Source: Marivirga salinae (GTDB taxonomy: Bacteria; Bacteroidota; Bacteroidia; Cytophagales; Cyclobacteriaceae). Taken from it: DNA of 64,000 bases. The translations under genes were made by a program, and so were the position numbers. The DNA is taken from contig NZ_CP129971.1 of the NCBI RefSeq assembly GCF_030503855.1, positions 4,340,001 through 4,404,000 of the forward strand, given 5' to 3'. This document shows positions 43,718 through 55,692 of this stretch, piece after piece. The notes beneath the pieces were generated by a model. That model did no database searches. It was not told the origin of the DNA and saw only the letters and a program-made list of their open reading frames with translations. How positions within the stretch are numbered: the first letter of the stretch is position 1; each line of letters opens with the position of its first letter.

Positions 43718-46294
43718 TTAATCACAAGCAGTTTCAAGATAATCATCAAAGTTTAGTCCTTCTTTGAATAAAACTCTTCCGTTTTTATCAAAATAAGCAA
43801 TTACTATATAGTTGATTTCTGACAGTCTTCGTTCGGCTATCCAGTAGAGCTCACCTTTACTTTCATGAGCTTGCAGCTCGTTGAAAATAGATGGAATAAT
43901 TTCCTCACCTAACTGATTGAGCACTCCATATCCTGCGCTTCTTCGGATGATATAAAATGGTTCTTCTGCAAATACCACTCTTTCCCAAGTGTCTAAATCT
44001 TCATACAGATATTCATTTTGGTAAATATTCAATATTCCGATTTCTCCTTCCTCCTCTACTATGGCAGTCGAATCATTAAAATATTCAATGGATTCAAAAT
44101 CTGCATTCAGTAAAATTTCGGAGGAAACATCGCTTATTCCTACTAAATCATCTTCCTTGAAAATATATAAGGAATCTTTGAGAAACTCTTCCAATTTACT
44201 TTGAGAATGAGCAGGGATGATTTTCAAGCTATCCACTATTAAAGCTCCAAACTTTTTATTTTGCAAAATTGGAATCAAACCATTTTGAAATGCTCCAAAA
44301 GCCTCAGCTTTTTCAATTTTAATTTCATTGCCGGCAGAATCAATTAATTGCTTCTTCTTATTTTGATGGATTTGAATCAATTGGGGAGTTAAGATATTGA
44401 TATCGAGTTTTTCGCCTTCTTTTATTTTTCTTCCAAATCCATTATATAACTTGAAATATCCTTTATCATTGGAAATTTCCACAAAGCGTATTTGATCCGC
44501 AGATTCTGAAAAAGCAACATTATAATTCTTCAAGATTCTAAAGGATTCCTCTCCTTCTAATTGGATTTTTTTACCTGATTGAAAAAGCAGAGATTTAGCG
44601 GAGTCCTGAACTGTAAATGTTAACCAGCCATTAAAAATTCTTATCGAATCATATTCAAATTTTGGAAATCCTTTTAATCCATTATTAAAAACTGACCAAA
44701 GACTATCTTTTTGCAACGCTAATACACCTGATTTAAATTGATAGTCATCTAACTCCTCTTCAAATAAAGAATTTCTATTTTCATCTAAAACACTAATATT
44801 ACCATCTTTTTCCTTGACCCAGAAATTGTCAAAATAGTCAAATCTAGCTTTCTCTAAAGGAAAAATAACTAGTGCCTGATTATCAATAATGGTTTCATAA
44901 TCATTTGAATATAACCTGATATATTGCTCACCTAACCAATCGTAATCATCATAAAGAAAGCTTAATGATTTTAAATCATCTTTAGCTACTTTTTTGAAAT
45001 CAGCTGAAGAAGCAATCGCCATATCATCTCCTTTTTTGAAAAAGAAAATACCTTCTTCTTTCCAGACACTGTCAACCGGCTGTTTTAAAATAGGCTCCCC
45101 CAAAATTGAAACCAATTGCCATCCCTCAAATTCTTTTTTTGCAATATGAAACTTATCCAATGCTAGGAAAGCTAGCGCTTTTAGTTTCAACTCTTCTTTT
45201 AAGCTGTAATGAATCAAGTTTTGCTCACGACCGAAATCATTTATTTCAAAAAATCCCGAAGTCATATAGTCAATAGACTTGATTTTTAATTCCTCTATTT
45301 TTTTACCGTTTTTTAAATATGCATGGATCTCATTATTATGATTACTTAAAATGTACGGATTCTTGATAAAAAAGCAAGAATCCGTTATCACTTGATCAAA
45401 TTGAAAGGACAATAAGCTTTCTTCCTCCAAATTATAGAAATAGTAAAGGCTATCTTTTTTATGAGCCAGCAATTCGGGCACACGCTCTTCATAATTCAAT
45501 CCATTTAGAATTGATAGTGCTGTTTTAGAAGCCTCAAACTTCTCATATTGATCGATGAATCGTTTATAATCTGAAGATTCAGCTCCAGCACTTATTATAT
45601 TTAAAATTATTTTAGCCGCTTCTTCAGCAAATGATGTTTGTGGTCTTTCTTCCACATATTCAATATATTTACTAAGTGCTTTATTTTGGGTTTTCTTCTC
45701 GTAATAAAGTGTTTCAAAAACATTTCGTGCCTTTTGAGCTTGAGGTGCATCAGGATATTTCTTGAAAAACTCACTAACTGCCTGAGTAGTATTTTGTGCT
45801 ATGGCATCTTCATAAGCAACCTGATTTCTTAATTCAATAGCTCTCTCTTCAAAAGTTAAATATTGATAATTGGTGAGATAATGATTAAATGATTCTTCTT
45901 TATTTTTGGATAACGCTCTCTCAAATGCCAAACTATCAATAATTAAAGCTTGATTCACTACATCTAGACTATCGAAGCCATTTTTTGCTAATTTTTCAGT
46001 GCTTTCATCATTAAGCTTAGGAAAAGTATCGCTCACGGATTGGATATAAAGGTGCGCTGAATCTACTGCATCAAAAGACCAGACTGGATGGCTGTAATAT
46101 TTGGCCAACATAAATTGAGCGGCAGGATTTTTAGAATTCTTTTCCACCGCCTTATCAATTCGCTGTTTAGCCTTTGCCATTTCGTTTTTCTCCAAAAATT
46201 TATCCGCCTTTAGTACTTTATAAGCACATCCAGATAAGAGTGAAATGGCAGTAATTGTAAATAGAAAAATTAATAGTTGACGCATACACCTCAT
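43718..46294 (-). CDS. TPR and WG-repeat lipoprotein
   Basis: The 858-residue protein has a lipobox (LLSGCAYK) after a short hydrophobic start. The first ~130 residues include TPR-like helices (FLEKNEMAKAKQRIDKAVEKNSKNPAAQFMLAKYY). A helical middle follows, then residues ~440-850 with WG-repeat strands (such as SLWSVFNNGLKGFPKFEYDSI, YGVLNQLGEEIIPSIFNEL). Function unknown; such proteins sit on the outer membrane. Confidence 0.75.
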   Translation of the reverse strand: MRCMRQLLIFLFTITAISLLSGCAYKVLKADKFLEKNEMAKAKQRIDKAVEKNSKNPAAQFMLAKYYSHPVWSFDAVDSAHLYIQSVSDTFPKLNDESTEKLAKNGFDSLDVVNQALIIDSLAFERALSKNKEESFNHYLTNYQYLTFEERAIELRNQVAYEDAIAQNTTQAVSEFFKKYPDAPQAQKARNVFETLYYEKKTQNKALSKYIEYVEERPQTSFAEEAAKIILNIISAGAESSDYKRFIDQYEKFEASKTALSILNGLNYEERVPELLAHKKDSLYYFYNLEEESLLSFQFDQVITDSCFFIKNPYILSNHNNEIHAYLKNGKKIEELKIKSIDYMTSGFFEINDFGREQNLIHYSLKEELKLKALAFLALDKFHIAKKEFEGWQLVSILGEPILKQPVDSVWKEEGIFFFKKGDDMAIASSADFKKVAKDDLKSLSFLYDDYDWLGEQYIRLYSNDYETIIDNQALVIFPLEKARFDYFDNFWVKEKDGNISVLDENRNSLFEEELDDYQFKSGVLALQKDSLWSVFNNGLKGFPKFEYDSIRIFNGWLTFTVQDSAKSLLFQSGKKIQLEGEESFRILKNYNVAFSESADQIRFVEISNDKGYFKLYNGFGRKIKEGEKLDINILTPQLIQIHQNKKKQLIDSAGNEIKIEKAEAFGAFQNGLIPILQNKKFGALIVDSLKIIPAHSQSKLEEFLKDSLYIFKEDDLVGISDVSSEILLNADFESIEYFNDSTAIVEEEGEIGILNIYQNEYLYEDLDTWERVVFAEEPFYIIRRSAGYGVLNQLGEEIIPSIFNELQAHESKGELYWIAERRLSEINYIVIAYFDKNGRVLFKEGLNFDDYLETACD

Positions 46295-46464
46295 GATATT
46301 CGCTTAGAGCGTCTTAAAAATACTCGACAAAGTTATAAATAATATTAAAGCTTATGGAAGGTTTGATAGCAAACTGAAAGAATTAATAAGTGAAATAAAT
46401 AATGTAATTGCCAATTGCCGGCTAAATAGTATATTGCGCATTGTTTTTAGGCAGGTATAAAACT

Positions 46465-47400
46465 ATGGATAAAATAGCCATTATAGATTTAGGCACGAAT
46501 ACTTTTCACTTACTCATTGTAGAAGTTAAAGATGGGGAAGAGAAAATTATTCATAAAGAAAAAATTGCAGTTAAGCTTGGTGAAGGTGGGATAAGCGAAG
46601 GCAACATCAGCAAAGATGCTGAGGAACGGGCTGTAAAAACCATGCTTTATTTCAAAGATAAAATCAATGAAGAGAAGGTAGATCAAGTATTTGCTAGTGC
46701 AACTTCTGCTATGCGTAATGCAAGCAATGGAACGGAAGTTATGCAAAGAATCCACGATGAAACAGGGATCTCCATAGAGTTGATTTCTGGACTAGATGAA
46801 GCAAAATTTATTCATAAAGGAGTTAAGAAAGCTTTAGAAATTGGACCTGAACCAGCTCTAATTATGGATATTGGAGGCGGTAGTGTTGAATTCATTATCT
46901 GCAACGAGACTGAGGTTTTCTGGATGCAAAGTTTTGAGATTGGTGCTCAAAGATTATTGGATAAATTCCATAAACACGATCCCATCTTACCAAAAGACAT
47001 TGAGAAGCTTGATGATTTCTTAAGAAAAGAATTAGCTGATCTCAAAGTGAAAATGGACATTTACCAACCTCATCATCTGATTGGTTCTTCCGGCACTTTC
47101 GATACTTTGATAGATATTAACTACCTACAAAAAGGAGATGATAAACCTGAGGATGTTGCTTTTTCACTTTCTCTTGAAGATTTCGATCGTATGTTCAATG
47201 AAATCATCCAAAAAACTAGAGAAGAAAGAATGGAAATCCCCGGCATGATTGAAATGCGTGTGGATATGATAGTAGTAGCCGTTTGTTTAATTCAATTCCT
47301 GATTGAAAACAATGAGTTTATTGATATCAAGGTATCCACTTACGCGCTTAAAGAAGGTTTATTGGATGCCATTATATCAGATGAATTAAAATTATCATAA
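46465..47400 (+). CDS. Ppx/GppA family exopolyphosphatase
   Basis: The protein is 311 residues from the ATG at 46465. The ASKHA fold is visible: DLGTNTFHLLIVEV (phosphate loop 1), FASATSAMRNASNG, LISGLDEAKFIHKGVKKA and IMDIGGGSVEFIICN (phosphate loop 2). The short form, with no C-terminal HD-like domain, resembles the Bacteroidota GppA-type that hydrolyses polyphosphate or pppGpp. Its stop overlaps the next gene's ATG. Confidence 0.9.
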   Translation: MDKIAIIDLGTNTFHLLIVEVKDGEEKIIHKEKIAVKLGEGGISEGNISKDAEERAVKTMLYFKDKINEEKVDQVFASATSAMRNASNGTEVMQRIHDETGISIELISGLDEAKFIHKGVKKALEIGPEPALIMDIGGGSVEFIICNETEVFWMQSFEIGAQRLLDKFHKHDPILPKDIEKLDDFLRKELADLKVKMDIYQPHHLIGSSGTFDTLIDINYLQKGDDKPEDVAFSLSLEDFDRMFNEIIQKTREERMEIPGMIEMRVDMIVVAVCLIQFLIENNEFIDIKVSTYALKEGLLDAIISDELKLS

Positions 47401-48497
47401 TGAGTCCCTACAATTACAAAGCATTACAAAATTTCGTAAAAGAGGTATTCAGTCAAATGGGTTGCCCTGAAAATGAAGCTGCGGAAGCATCTGAAGTTTT
47501 GGTTAATGCAGATTTACGCGGAGTAGATTCTCATGGTGTGGCTCGTTTGCATGGTTATATAAGACTATGGGAAGAAGGCAGGATTAATGCAAAACCCAAT
47601 ATTAAAATCGTGCATGAAACGCCCAGTACTGCAGTAGTTGATGGAGATAAAGGCTTAGGGTTGGTAGTAGCGCCATTTGCCATGCGAATCGCCATGGAAA
47701 AAGCAGAAAAAGTAGGTACTGGCTGGGTATCGGTTAAAAACTCCAATCATTATGGGATAGCCGGCCACCATAGTATGATGGCCTTAGATAAAGATATGAT
47801 TGGGTGGTCGATGACGAATGCAAGCCCTTTAGTTTCCCCTACATTTTCAAAAGAAAGATTATTGGGTACTAACCCGATTTCCATTGCTATCCCCACCAAA
47901 AACCAACCTCCTTATGTAGCGGATTTTGCGACTACTACTGTTGCGAATGGCAAACTAGAGGTTCTAAAAAGGAAAAATGAAAAAGCTCCTTTAGGCTGGG
48001 TACAAGATAAAGATGGAAAAGGAACAACTGACGTAGATGCTTTGAAGAAAGGTGGTAGTATGCTGCCTTTAGGTGGTTCAAGAGAACACTCAGGTCACAA
48101 AGGATATATTCTTGGTTCTATTGTAGACATCTTCTCTGCAGTACTCTCAGGCGCAAACTATGGTCCTTGGGCTCCTCCTTTCGTTAGCTTCTTGCCATTG
48201 AAAGAAAACCCTGTAGGTGAAGGCTTAGGTCATTTCCTAGGAGCGATGAGAATTGATGCCTTCCGACCTGCCGAAGACTTCAAATCACATATGGATAATT
48301 GGATTAAAACTTTCAGGAATGCTGAAACAACCGGTGAAAACGATAAAGTACTAATTCCTGGTGATCCGGAAAGAGAAATTAGTGAAGAGAGGAGAGCAAA
48401 CGGAATACCGTTATTGCCAGCAGTGGTTGAAGATTTAAGTGAAATCGGTAAGAAATTCGACTTGAACTTTCAAGACTATTTTAATTTACCACAATAA
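47400..48497 (+). CDS. Ldh-family (malate/L-sulfolactate-type) dehydrogenase
   Basis: The 365-residue protein is of the LDH2/MDHG2 family, NAD(P)-dependent with a fold distinct from classical LDH. Diagnostic: VNADLRGVDSHGVARLHGYIRLWEEGRI, NSNHYGIAGHHSMMAL (catalytic His), LLGTNPISIAIPT, YVADFATTTVANGKLEV and GGSREHSGHKGYILG. Substrate could be malate, lactate or ureidoglycolate. It overlaps the ppx stop by one base. Confidence 0.9.
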   Translation: MSPYNYKALQNFVKEVFSQMGCPENEAAEASEVLVNADLRGVDSHGVARLHGYIRLWEEGRINAKPNIKIVHETPSTAVVDGDKGLGLVVAPFAMRIAMEKAEKVGTGWVSVKNSNHYGIAGHHSMMALDKDMIGWSMTNASPLVSPTFSKERLLGTNPISIAIPTKNQPPYVADFATTTVANGKLEVLKRKNEKAPLGWVQDKDGKGTTDVDALKKGGSMLPLGGSREHSGHKGYILGSIVDIFSAVLSGANYGPWAPPFVSFLPLKENPVGEGLGHFLGAMRIDAFRPAEDFKSHMDNWIKTFRNAETTGENDKVLIPGDPEREISEERRANGIPLLPAVVEDLSEIGKKFDLNFQDYFNLPQ

Positions 48498-48514
48498 CAA
48501 AAGAATACAAAAGG

Positions 48515-48538
48515 ACAGCCCAAGGCTGTTTTTTTTTT
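48515..48538 (+). terminator. Rho-independent terminator after the Ldh-family gene
   Basis: ACAGCC and GGCTGT form a 6-bp stem with a three-base loop, followed by nine or more T, 18 bp after the stop. Confidence 0.88.
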
Positions 48539-48539
48539 A

Positions 48540-48740
48540 CCACAAAGGAACCAAAGATAAATCACAAAGTTACACAGAGGCTTTCATAACTTTTCCCAAA
48601 ATATCTAGAGAATTCCTCTAAGAAATAATCAGAAACTTAAAAAAAGTATAACTAAAGCATCTTATGAAAAAGAAATAACCATCATTACATGTTTTATTTT
48701 TGCGCTCTTAGTGATAACCTCTGTGTCACTCTGTGGTTAA
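48540..48740. repeat. Intergenic inverted pair of AACCACAGAG-type repeats
   Basis: CACAAAGTTACACAGAGG at about 48567 and CCTCTGTGTCACTCTGTGGTT at about 48719 form an inverted pair over the gap between convergent genes. The same family occurs near 17.8 kb and 43.4 kb. Confidence 0.55.
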
Positions 48741-48781
48741 AGTAAAAGTAGTCTTTGACTACCTTTCTAGTTCCAAAAAAC

Positions 48782-49333
48782 CTAAATAGCAAAGCCTACT
48801 CGTAGGACAAAAGGAGATCCATAAGGTGAGCGGCCAGGATAATGTAGCAAATTATATAGCGCCATCACGGTCACACCTGCTCTGTTTCCTAATGGTTGAA
48901 AATAACCCCCACCAATGAAATATGCGGGGACCCATATTCTACTTAAATCAGAAGACGGTGTTGGTCTAAAATCCCTATTAATATTCTCATATTCAGTATA
49001 CCCAAAAAGTTGATTGGAAAAATTATATCTACCAAATAATTTACCGCCATAAATATTGGTTTCATAATCGCCTACTTGGCTATTTCCTCTGATTCTAAAG
49101 TACTGGTAGATTACTCCAACCCCTGCTGATAGCTTATCATTTATCATATAACCAGCAATGGGTGATGCCTCTATGTGAGTGTAGCTCCCAAATTGGAGTC
49201 CAAAATTTCCTCCAAAGTATAGTCGGTCTACAAATCCAGAACTTTCGTCCACATACTTCTGGGCAGAAACAGTTTGATCTGAGAAAGCAATCAAAACAGT
49301 AAAAAGGGAGAAAAATGTAATGAGATTTTTCAA
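48782..49333 (-). CDS. Small outer-membrane beta-barrel-like protein
   Basis: The 183-residue protein has a signal peptide ending near TVSAQK. The rest is alternating beta-strand sequence typical of small Bacteroidota barrels (LYFGGNFGLQFGSYTHIEASPIAGYMI, YGGKLFGRYNFSNQLFGYTEYEN, PFVLRVGFAI at the C-terminus). Function unknown. It starts 2 bp after the ftsB-like gene stop, so it is in the same transcript. Confidence 0.7.
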   Translation of the reverse strand: MKNLITFFSLFTVLIAFSDQTVSAQKYVDESSGFVDRLYFGGNFGLQFGSYTHIEASPIAGYMINDKLSAGVGVIYQYFRIRGNSQVGDYETNIYGGKLFGRYNFSNQLFGYTEYENINRDFRPTPSSDLSRIWVPAYFIGGGYFQPLGNRAGVTVMALYNLLHYPGRSPYGSPFVLRVGFAI

Positions 49334-49335
49334 TG

Positions 49336-49635
49336 TTATTCTTTTTCGACAATAACGAAAAGATCTTCGGATTCTTTTTTCATGAGATATCTTTCTCTGG
49401 CAAATTTCTCGAGCAATTCATCATCACTCAAAAGCCCTTCCCTATCCAGTTCGACATCCTTTATCATTTCTTGATAATATTCTTTCTCCTTCTGCAAATC
49501 ACTATACCTTGAGGCAAGCCTCCATTGAGAAATCAAATCATTACCATCAATGAATAGCATCCAAATCAGGAATACGGCACCTGCTATGAAGTAAAAATTC
49601 TTAAATATTTTTGGAATCCTATCCATGATACTCAT
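49336..49635 (-). CDS. FtsB/DivIC-like septum formation protein
   Basis: The 99-residue protein has one membrane helix (about residues 12-30), then a coiled coil (SDLQKEKEYYQEMIKDVELDREGLLSDDELLEKFARERY). The C-terminal LMKKESEDLFVIVEKE matches the family end. FtsB links FtsL and FtsQ in division. It lies downstream of eno, as in many Bacteroidota and Proteobacteria. Confidence 0.88.
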   Translation of the reverse strand: MSIMDRIPKIFKNFYFIAGAVFLIWMLFIDGNDLISQWRLASRYSDLQKEKEYYQEMIKDVELDREGLLSDDELLEKFARERYLMKKESEDLFVIVEKE

Positions 49636-49718
49636 TACTACTATTGATACTTTAAATGTAATATAAAAAAATGTAATCGCCTAAAAACCTGAATTCGATT
49701 CAAATTTAGGTAAAAAGT

Positions 49719-49755
49719 AAAAAGGCTATTGGCGAATACACCAATAGCCTTCTTA
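49719..49755 (-). terminator. Rho-independent terminator after eno
   Basis: On minus, AAGGCTATTGG and CCAATAGCCTT form an 11-bp stem followed by TTTTTACTTTTT, 20 bp after the eno stop. Confidence 0.85.
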
Positions 49756-49770
49756 TGGAATTATATAATA

Positions 49771-52147
<2,377 letters not shown>

Positions 52148-52203
52148 CAGATATCATTCTGAAATTGAAAATGAAAAGGAGCTATATTTTAATCGAGACA
52201 AAA

Positions 52204-52246
52204 ATAAATAAAAAAAAAGGGATTGAATAAATATCCAATCCCTTTT
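52204..52246 (-). terminator. Rho-independent terminator at the end of the ribosomal supercluster
   Basis: On minus, AAAAGGGATTGG pairs with CAATCCCTTTT and is followed by a T-rich tail. It lies ~25 bp after the rplQ stop. Confidence 0.88.
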
Positions 52247-52268
52247 ATTAATTCTATTTATAGAAAGA

Positions 52269-52904
52269 TTATTCATCTCCCTTTTTCTCATCTGCTTTAT
52301 CGTCAGATTTTGTTTCTTTATTCTCATCCTTAGGAGCATCCTCTTTCTTAGCCTCAGCTTTTGGAGCTTCCTCCTTTTTTGCCTCTGCTTTTGGAGAATC
52401 GTCTTTCTTAGCTTTTTTAGGAGCTTCTTCCTTAGTCTCTTTTGTTGTACTTTCAGTCTTAGCTGATGCAGATTTAGAGCTACCACCTCTACGGCTTCTT
52501 CTAGTAGTTTTCTTCTCTTTCTTATCTTCACCACCTAATAACATCTCATTATAATCAACTAACTCGATCAATGCCATTTCAGCATCATCCCCAAGTCTAG
52601 ATCCTAATTTGATAATTCTGGTATAACCTCCTGGTCTGTTAGCGATTTTAGTAGCTACTTCATCAAAAAGTTCTTTAAGTACTTCTTTATTTTTCAAAGA
52701 AGAGAAAACAATTCTTCTATTGTGAGTAGTATCCTCTTTTGATTTTGTCAATAAAGGCTCAACATACTTCCTTAAAGCTTTTGCCTTAGCAACAGTAGTT
52801 GTAATCCTTTTAGAAAGGATTAAAGAACCTGCCATGTTTGACAACATAGCGTTTCTATGGGAAGCAGTTCTACTTAAATGATTAAATTTCTTACCGTGTC
52901 TCAT
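52269..52904 (-). CDS. rplQ: 50S ribosomal protein L17 with long charged tail
   Basis: The 211-residue protein has an L17 core in the first ~120 residues ([69 protein letters not shown]). An ~80-residue Lys/Glu/Ala-rich low-complexity tail ([20 protein letters not shown]...) follows. Bacteroidota L17 is often extended this way. It starts 5 bp after rpoA. Highly complementary reading frames arise in the tail by chance. Confidence 0.96.
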   Translation of the reverse strand: MRHGKKFNHLSRTASHRNAMLSNMAGSLILSKRITTTVAKAKALRKYVEPLLTKSKEDTTHNRRIVFSSLKNKEVLKELFDEVATKIANRPGGYTRIIKLGSRLGDDAEMALIELVDYNEMLLGGEDKKEKKTTRRSRRGGSSKSASAKTESTTKETKEEAPKKAKKDDSPKAEAKKEEAPKAEAKKEDAPKDENKETKSDDKADEKKGDE

Positions 52905-52909
52905 TGTCC

Positions 52910-53899
52910 TTATTCTTCGTCAAGTTTGTATTTGGATAAATCCATTCCAAAGGTTAACCCTTTATCAGCTACCAATTGCTCTAGTTCAGCTAAAGATTTC
53001 TTACCGAAATTTCTAAATTTCATCATGTCAGAAATTTCAAGTGCTACCAAGTCGCCTAAAGATTTAACATCAGCAGCTTTCAAGCAATTGTAAGCTCTTA
53101 CGGAAAGATCTAAATCATTTAGAGCTGTTTTAAGTAATTTGCGCATATGCAACATTTCCTCATCTACAGCTTCTGGCTCATCAGATCCACCTGCATCCAA
53201 TACCATATTTTGATCAGAAAACAGCATAAAGTGTTTGATCAAGATATTTGCAGCACCCTTCAATGCTACTTCAGGATGAATACTACCATCAGTTTCAATA
53301 TCCAAAACTAATTGCTCATAATCAGTTTTTTGTTCTACCCTTGTATTTTCAACGCTATATTTAACGTTTTTGATTGGGGTAAAGATTGAATCGATAGCAA
53401 TATAATCAGCCACCTGATCAACTAATGTGTTTTCCTCAGAAGATACATATCCTCTTCCCTTTTCGATAGTTAATTCTATCTCAAAATTAATTGATTCATC
53501 CATGTGGCAAATCAATAATTCAGGATTTAAGATTTCATAAGCAGTAGTGAACTTGTTAATGTCACCAGCTTTGAACTCCTTAGTATTTTTTAGAGAAATA
53601 TTAATCTTGTTATCAGCAACTTCTGAAATCTTTTTAAACCTTACCATTTTGAGATTTAAGATTAATTCAGAAACATCTTCCACTACACCTTCTACTGCAG
53701 AAAACTCATGCAATACACCAGGGATTTTAATACCTGTTATAGCATAACCTTCAAGTGAAGATAACAAAATTCTTCTTAGGGCATTACCTACTGTAACACC
53801 ATATCCTTTTTCTAATGGTTTGAATGTAAAAAGCCCGTGAAAATCATCTGCTTTTTCCATTGCAACCTTTTCAGGCATTTGGAATGCTAAAATGGACAT
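52910..53899 (-). CDS. rpoA: RNA polymerase alpha subunit
   Basis: The 329-residue protein has an N-terminal dimerisation domain ([44 protein letters not shown]) and a C-terminal DNA/activator domain after an acidic linker ([44 protein letters not shown]). It lies between rpsD and rplQ, the usual alpha-operon position. Confidence 0.97.
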   Translation of the reverse strand: MSILAFQMPEKVAMEKADDFHGLFTFKPLEKGYGVTVGNALRRILLSSLEGYAITGIKIPGVLHEFSAVEGVVEDVSELILNLKMVRFKKISEVADNKINISLKNTKEFKAGDINKFTTAYEILNPELLICHMDESINFEIELTIEKGRGYVSSEENTLVDQVADYIAIDSIFTPIKNVKYSVENTRVEQKTDYEQLVLDIETDGSIHPEVALKGAANILIKHFMLFSDQNMVLDAGGSDEPEAVDEEMLHMRKLLKTALNDLDLSVRAYNCLKAADVKSLGDLVALEISDMMKFRNFGKKSLAELEQLVADKGLTFGMDLSKYKLDEE

Positions 53900-53926
53900 A
53901 TTATAAAATTTCTTTAAATTAACTGA

Positions 53927-54532
53927 TTATTTTGAGTACAACTCGACAATTAGCTGCTCATTGATATTCTCTGGAATATCTTCTCTTTGAGGAATATTTA
54001 CGAATTTCCCTGACATTGAAGATTTGTCGAATTCTATCCAAGAATATTTTGATACTGTATTAGATGAAAGACTATTAGTAACAGCTTCAAGAGATTTAGA
54101 TTTCTCTCTAACACCAATTACATCTCCTTCTTTCACTTGGTAAGATGGGATATTTAAAATTTCTCCATTTACCAAAATATGTTTGTGACCTACCAATTGT
54201 CTTGCCGCTCTTCTAGTAGGAGCAATTCCTAATCTAAATACAACGTTATCCAATCTGCTTTCCAATAATTGAAGTAAAACCTCACCAGTAATACCCTTCT
54301 TTCTTGAAGCTTTATCAAATAGGTTAGCAAATTGCTTTTCTAATACACCATAAGTGTATTTAGCTTTTTGCTTTTCCATAAGCTGTACAGCATATTCAGA
54401 CTGTTTTCTACGTCTTCCTCTGCCGTGTTGCCCAGGAGGATAAGCTTTTTTGGATAATGCTTTACTTGCACCAAAAATTGGTTCATTAAACCTTCTTGCT
54501 ATTTTGGATTTTGGTCCTTTATATCTAGCCAT
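53927..54532 (-). CDS. rpsD: 30S ribosomal protein S4
   Basis: The 201-residue primary 16S binder has [21 protein letters not shown], the S4 RNA-binding domain ([33 protein letters not shown]) and the usual C-terminal [10 protein letters not shown]. No N-terminal zinc cysteines. Alpha operon member. Confidence 0.97.
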   Translation of the reverse strand: MARYKGPKSKIARRFNEPIFGASKALSKKAYPPGQHGRGRRRKQSEYAVQLMEKQKAKYTYGVLEKQFANLFDKASRKKGITGEVLLQLLESRLDNVVFRLGIAPTRRAARQLVGHKHILVNGEILNIPSYQVKEGDVIGVREKSKSLEAVTNSLSSNTVSKYSWIEFDKSSMSGKFVNIPQREDIPENINEQLIVELYSK

Positions 54533-54557
54533 TTTCTTTAATTACTTAAACGATGAA

Positions 54558-54950
54558 TTAAACCCTACGTCTTTTAGGTGGACGACATCCATTATGAGGT
54601 AATGGAGTAACATCTTTAATCACCGTTACTTCAATACCTGTATTCTGTATAGTTCTGATAGCAGAATCTCTTCCTGCTCCAGGACCTTTTACAAATACTT
54701 CAACCTTCCTAAGACCTAAATCATAGGCGGTTTGTGCAGCATTTTGAGCTGCAACCTGCCCTGCATATGGAGTGTTCTTTTTAGAACCTTTAAATCCCAT
54801 TTTACCTGCAGACGCCCAGGAAATTACCTGACCTGTAGAGTTTGTTAATGAAATAATGATGTTATTGAACGAAGCTCTGATGTGAGCTTGGCCTATAGCC
54901 TCAACATTAACAACTCTTTTTTTAGCTTTATCTTTTCTCTTTTGAGCCAT
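54558..54950 (-). CDS. rpsK: 30S ribosomal protein S11
   Basis: The 130-residue platform protein has [49 protein letters not shown] ([17 protein letters not shown]) and the terminal [18 protein letters not shown]. Alpha operon member. Confidence 0.97.
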   Translation of the reverse strand: MAQKRKDKAKKRVVNVEAIGQAHIRASFNNIIISLTNSTGQVISWASAGKMGFKGSKKNTPYAGQVAAQNAAQTAYDLGLRKVEVFVKGPGAGRDSAIRTIQNTGIEVTVIKDVTPLPHNGCRPPKRRRV

Positions 54951-54960
54951 GATCTAATGA

Positions 54961-55338
54961 TTACTTAGTAGCTTTCTTTTTATTTGCAATAGTCTTCCTT
55001 TTTCCTTTACGAGTACGAGAGTTATTTTTAGTTCTCTGCCCTCTCAAAGGAAGCCCTTTTCTGTGACGTAAACCTCTGTAACATCCGATATCTAACAATC
55101 TTTTGATGCTCATTTGAACCTCAGATTTTAGTACACCTTCTGTTTTAAAGTTTTCACTTATGACAGTTCTAATGCTATTCGCTTCGTCATCAGTCCAATC
55201 ACTTACTTTTTTATCAGCATCAACACCAGCCATTTCTAATATCTTTGCTGATGAACTTCTACCAAGACCAAATATATAGGTCAAGGAAATAACTCCCCTT
55301 TTATTATCAGGAATATCTACTCCGGAAACTCTTGCCAT
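54961..55338 (-). CDS. rpsM: 30S ribosomal protein S13
   Basis: The 125-residue head protein has [58 protein letters not shown], then a basic tail. Starts 2 bp after rpmJ. Confidence 0.97.
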   Translation of the reverse strand: MARVSGVDIPDNKRGVISLTYIFGLGRSSSAKILEMAGVDADKKVSDWTDDEANSIRTVISENFKTEGVLKSEVQMSIKRLLDIGCYRGLRHRKGLPLRGQRTKNNSRTRKGKRKTIANKKKATK

Positions 55339-55340
55339 AA

Positions 55341-55457
55341 TTACCCTTGTCTTTGTTTGAAACGTGGATTCTTCTTGTTGATCACATAAAGCTTACCGTT
55401 TCTTCGGACTACTTTACAATCAACACTTCTCTTTTTGATTGAAGCTTTAACTTTCAT
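55341..55457 (-). CDS. rpmJ: 50S ribosomal protein L36 (zinc-less type)
   Basis: The 38-residue protein starts [20 protein letters not shown] and ends NPRFKQRQG, fitting L36 in length and gene place (infA-rpmJ-rpsM). Zinc ligands of the usual C+ form are largely replaced: Ser at the first Cys position, Asn at the third and Phe at the His; one Cys remains. So this is a C- paralogue that probably needs no zinc. Confidence 0.93.
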   Translation of the reverse strand: MKVKASIKKRSVDCKVVRRNGKLYVINKKNPRFKQRQG

Positions 55458-55464
55458 AATCTTT

Positions 55465-55683
55465 TTATTTGTACCTGTATACTATTCTACCTTTTGTTAA
55501 GTCATAAGGAGACATCTCCAATTTCACTTTATCTCCAGGAAGAATTTTAATATAATTCATTCTCATCTTTCCTGAAATATGAGCTATAACCTCATGACCA
55601 TTACTTAATTCTACACGAAACATAGCATTTGATAATGCTTCTGTTATTGTTCCATCTTGCTCTATTGAACTTTGTTTTGCCAT
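55465..55683 (-). CDS. infA: Translation initiation factor IF-1
   Basis: The 72-residue OB-fold protein is [21 protein letters not shown] then [43 protein letters not shown], typical IF-1. It blocks the ribosomal A site during initiation. The methionine aminopeptidase gene often found between secY and infA in Bacteroidota is absent; only 9 bp separate infA from secY. Confidence 0.97.
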   Translation of the reverse strand: MAKQSSIEQDGTITEALSNAMFRVELSNGHEVIAHISGKMRMNYIKILPGDKVKLEMSPYDLTKGRIVYRYK

Positions 55684-55692
55684 AATTATTAA

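Noticed and set aside
52154..52534. 126-codon minus-strand frame rich in Lys, Leu and Arg
   Set aside because: It is another frame of the low-complexity L17 tail; composition is driven by the repeat codons and no start signal or homology is visible.
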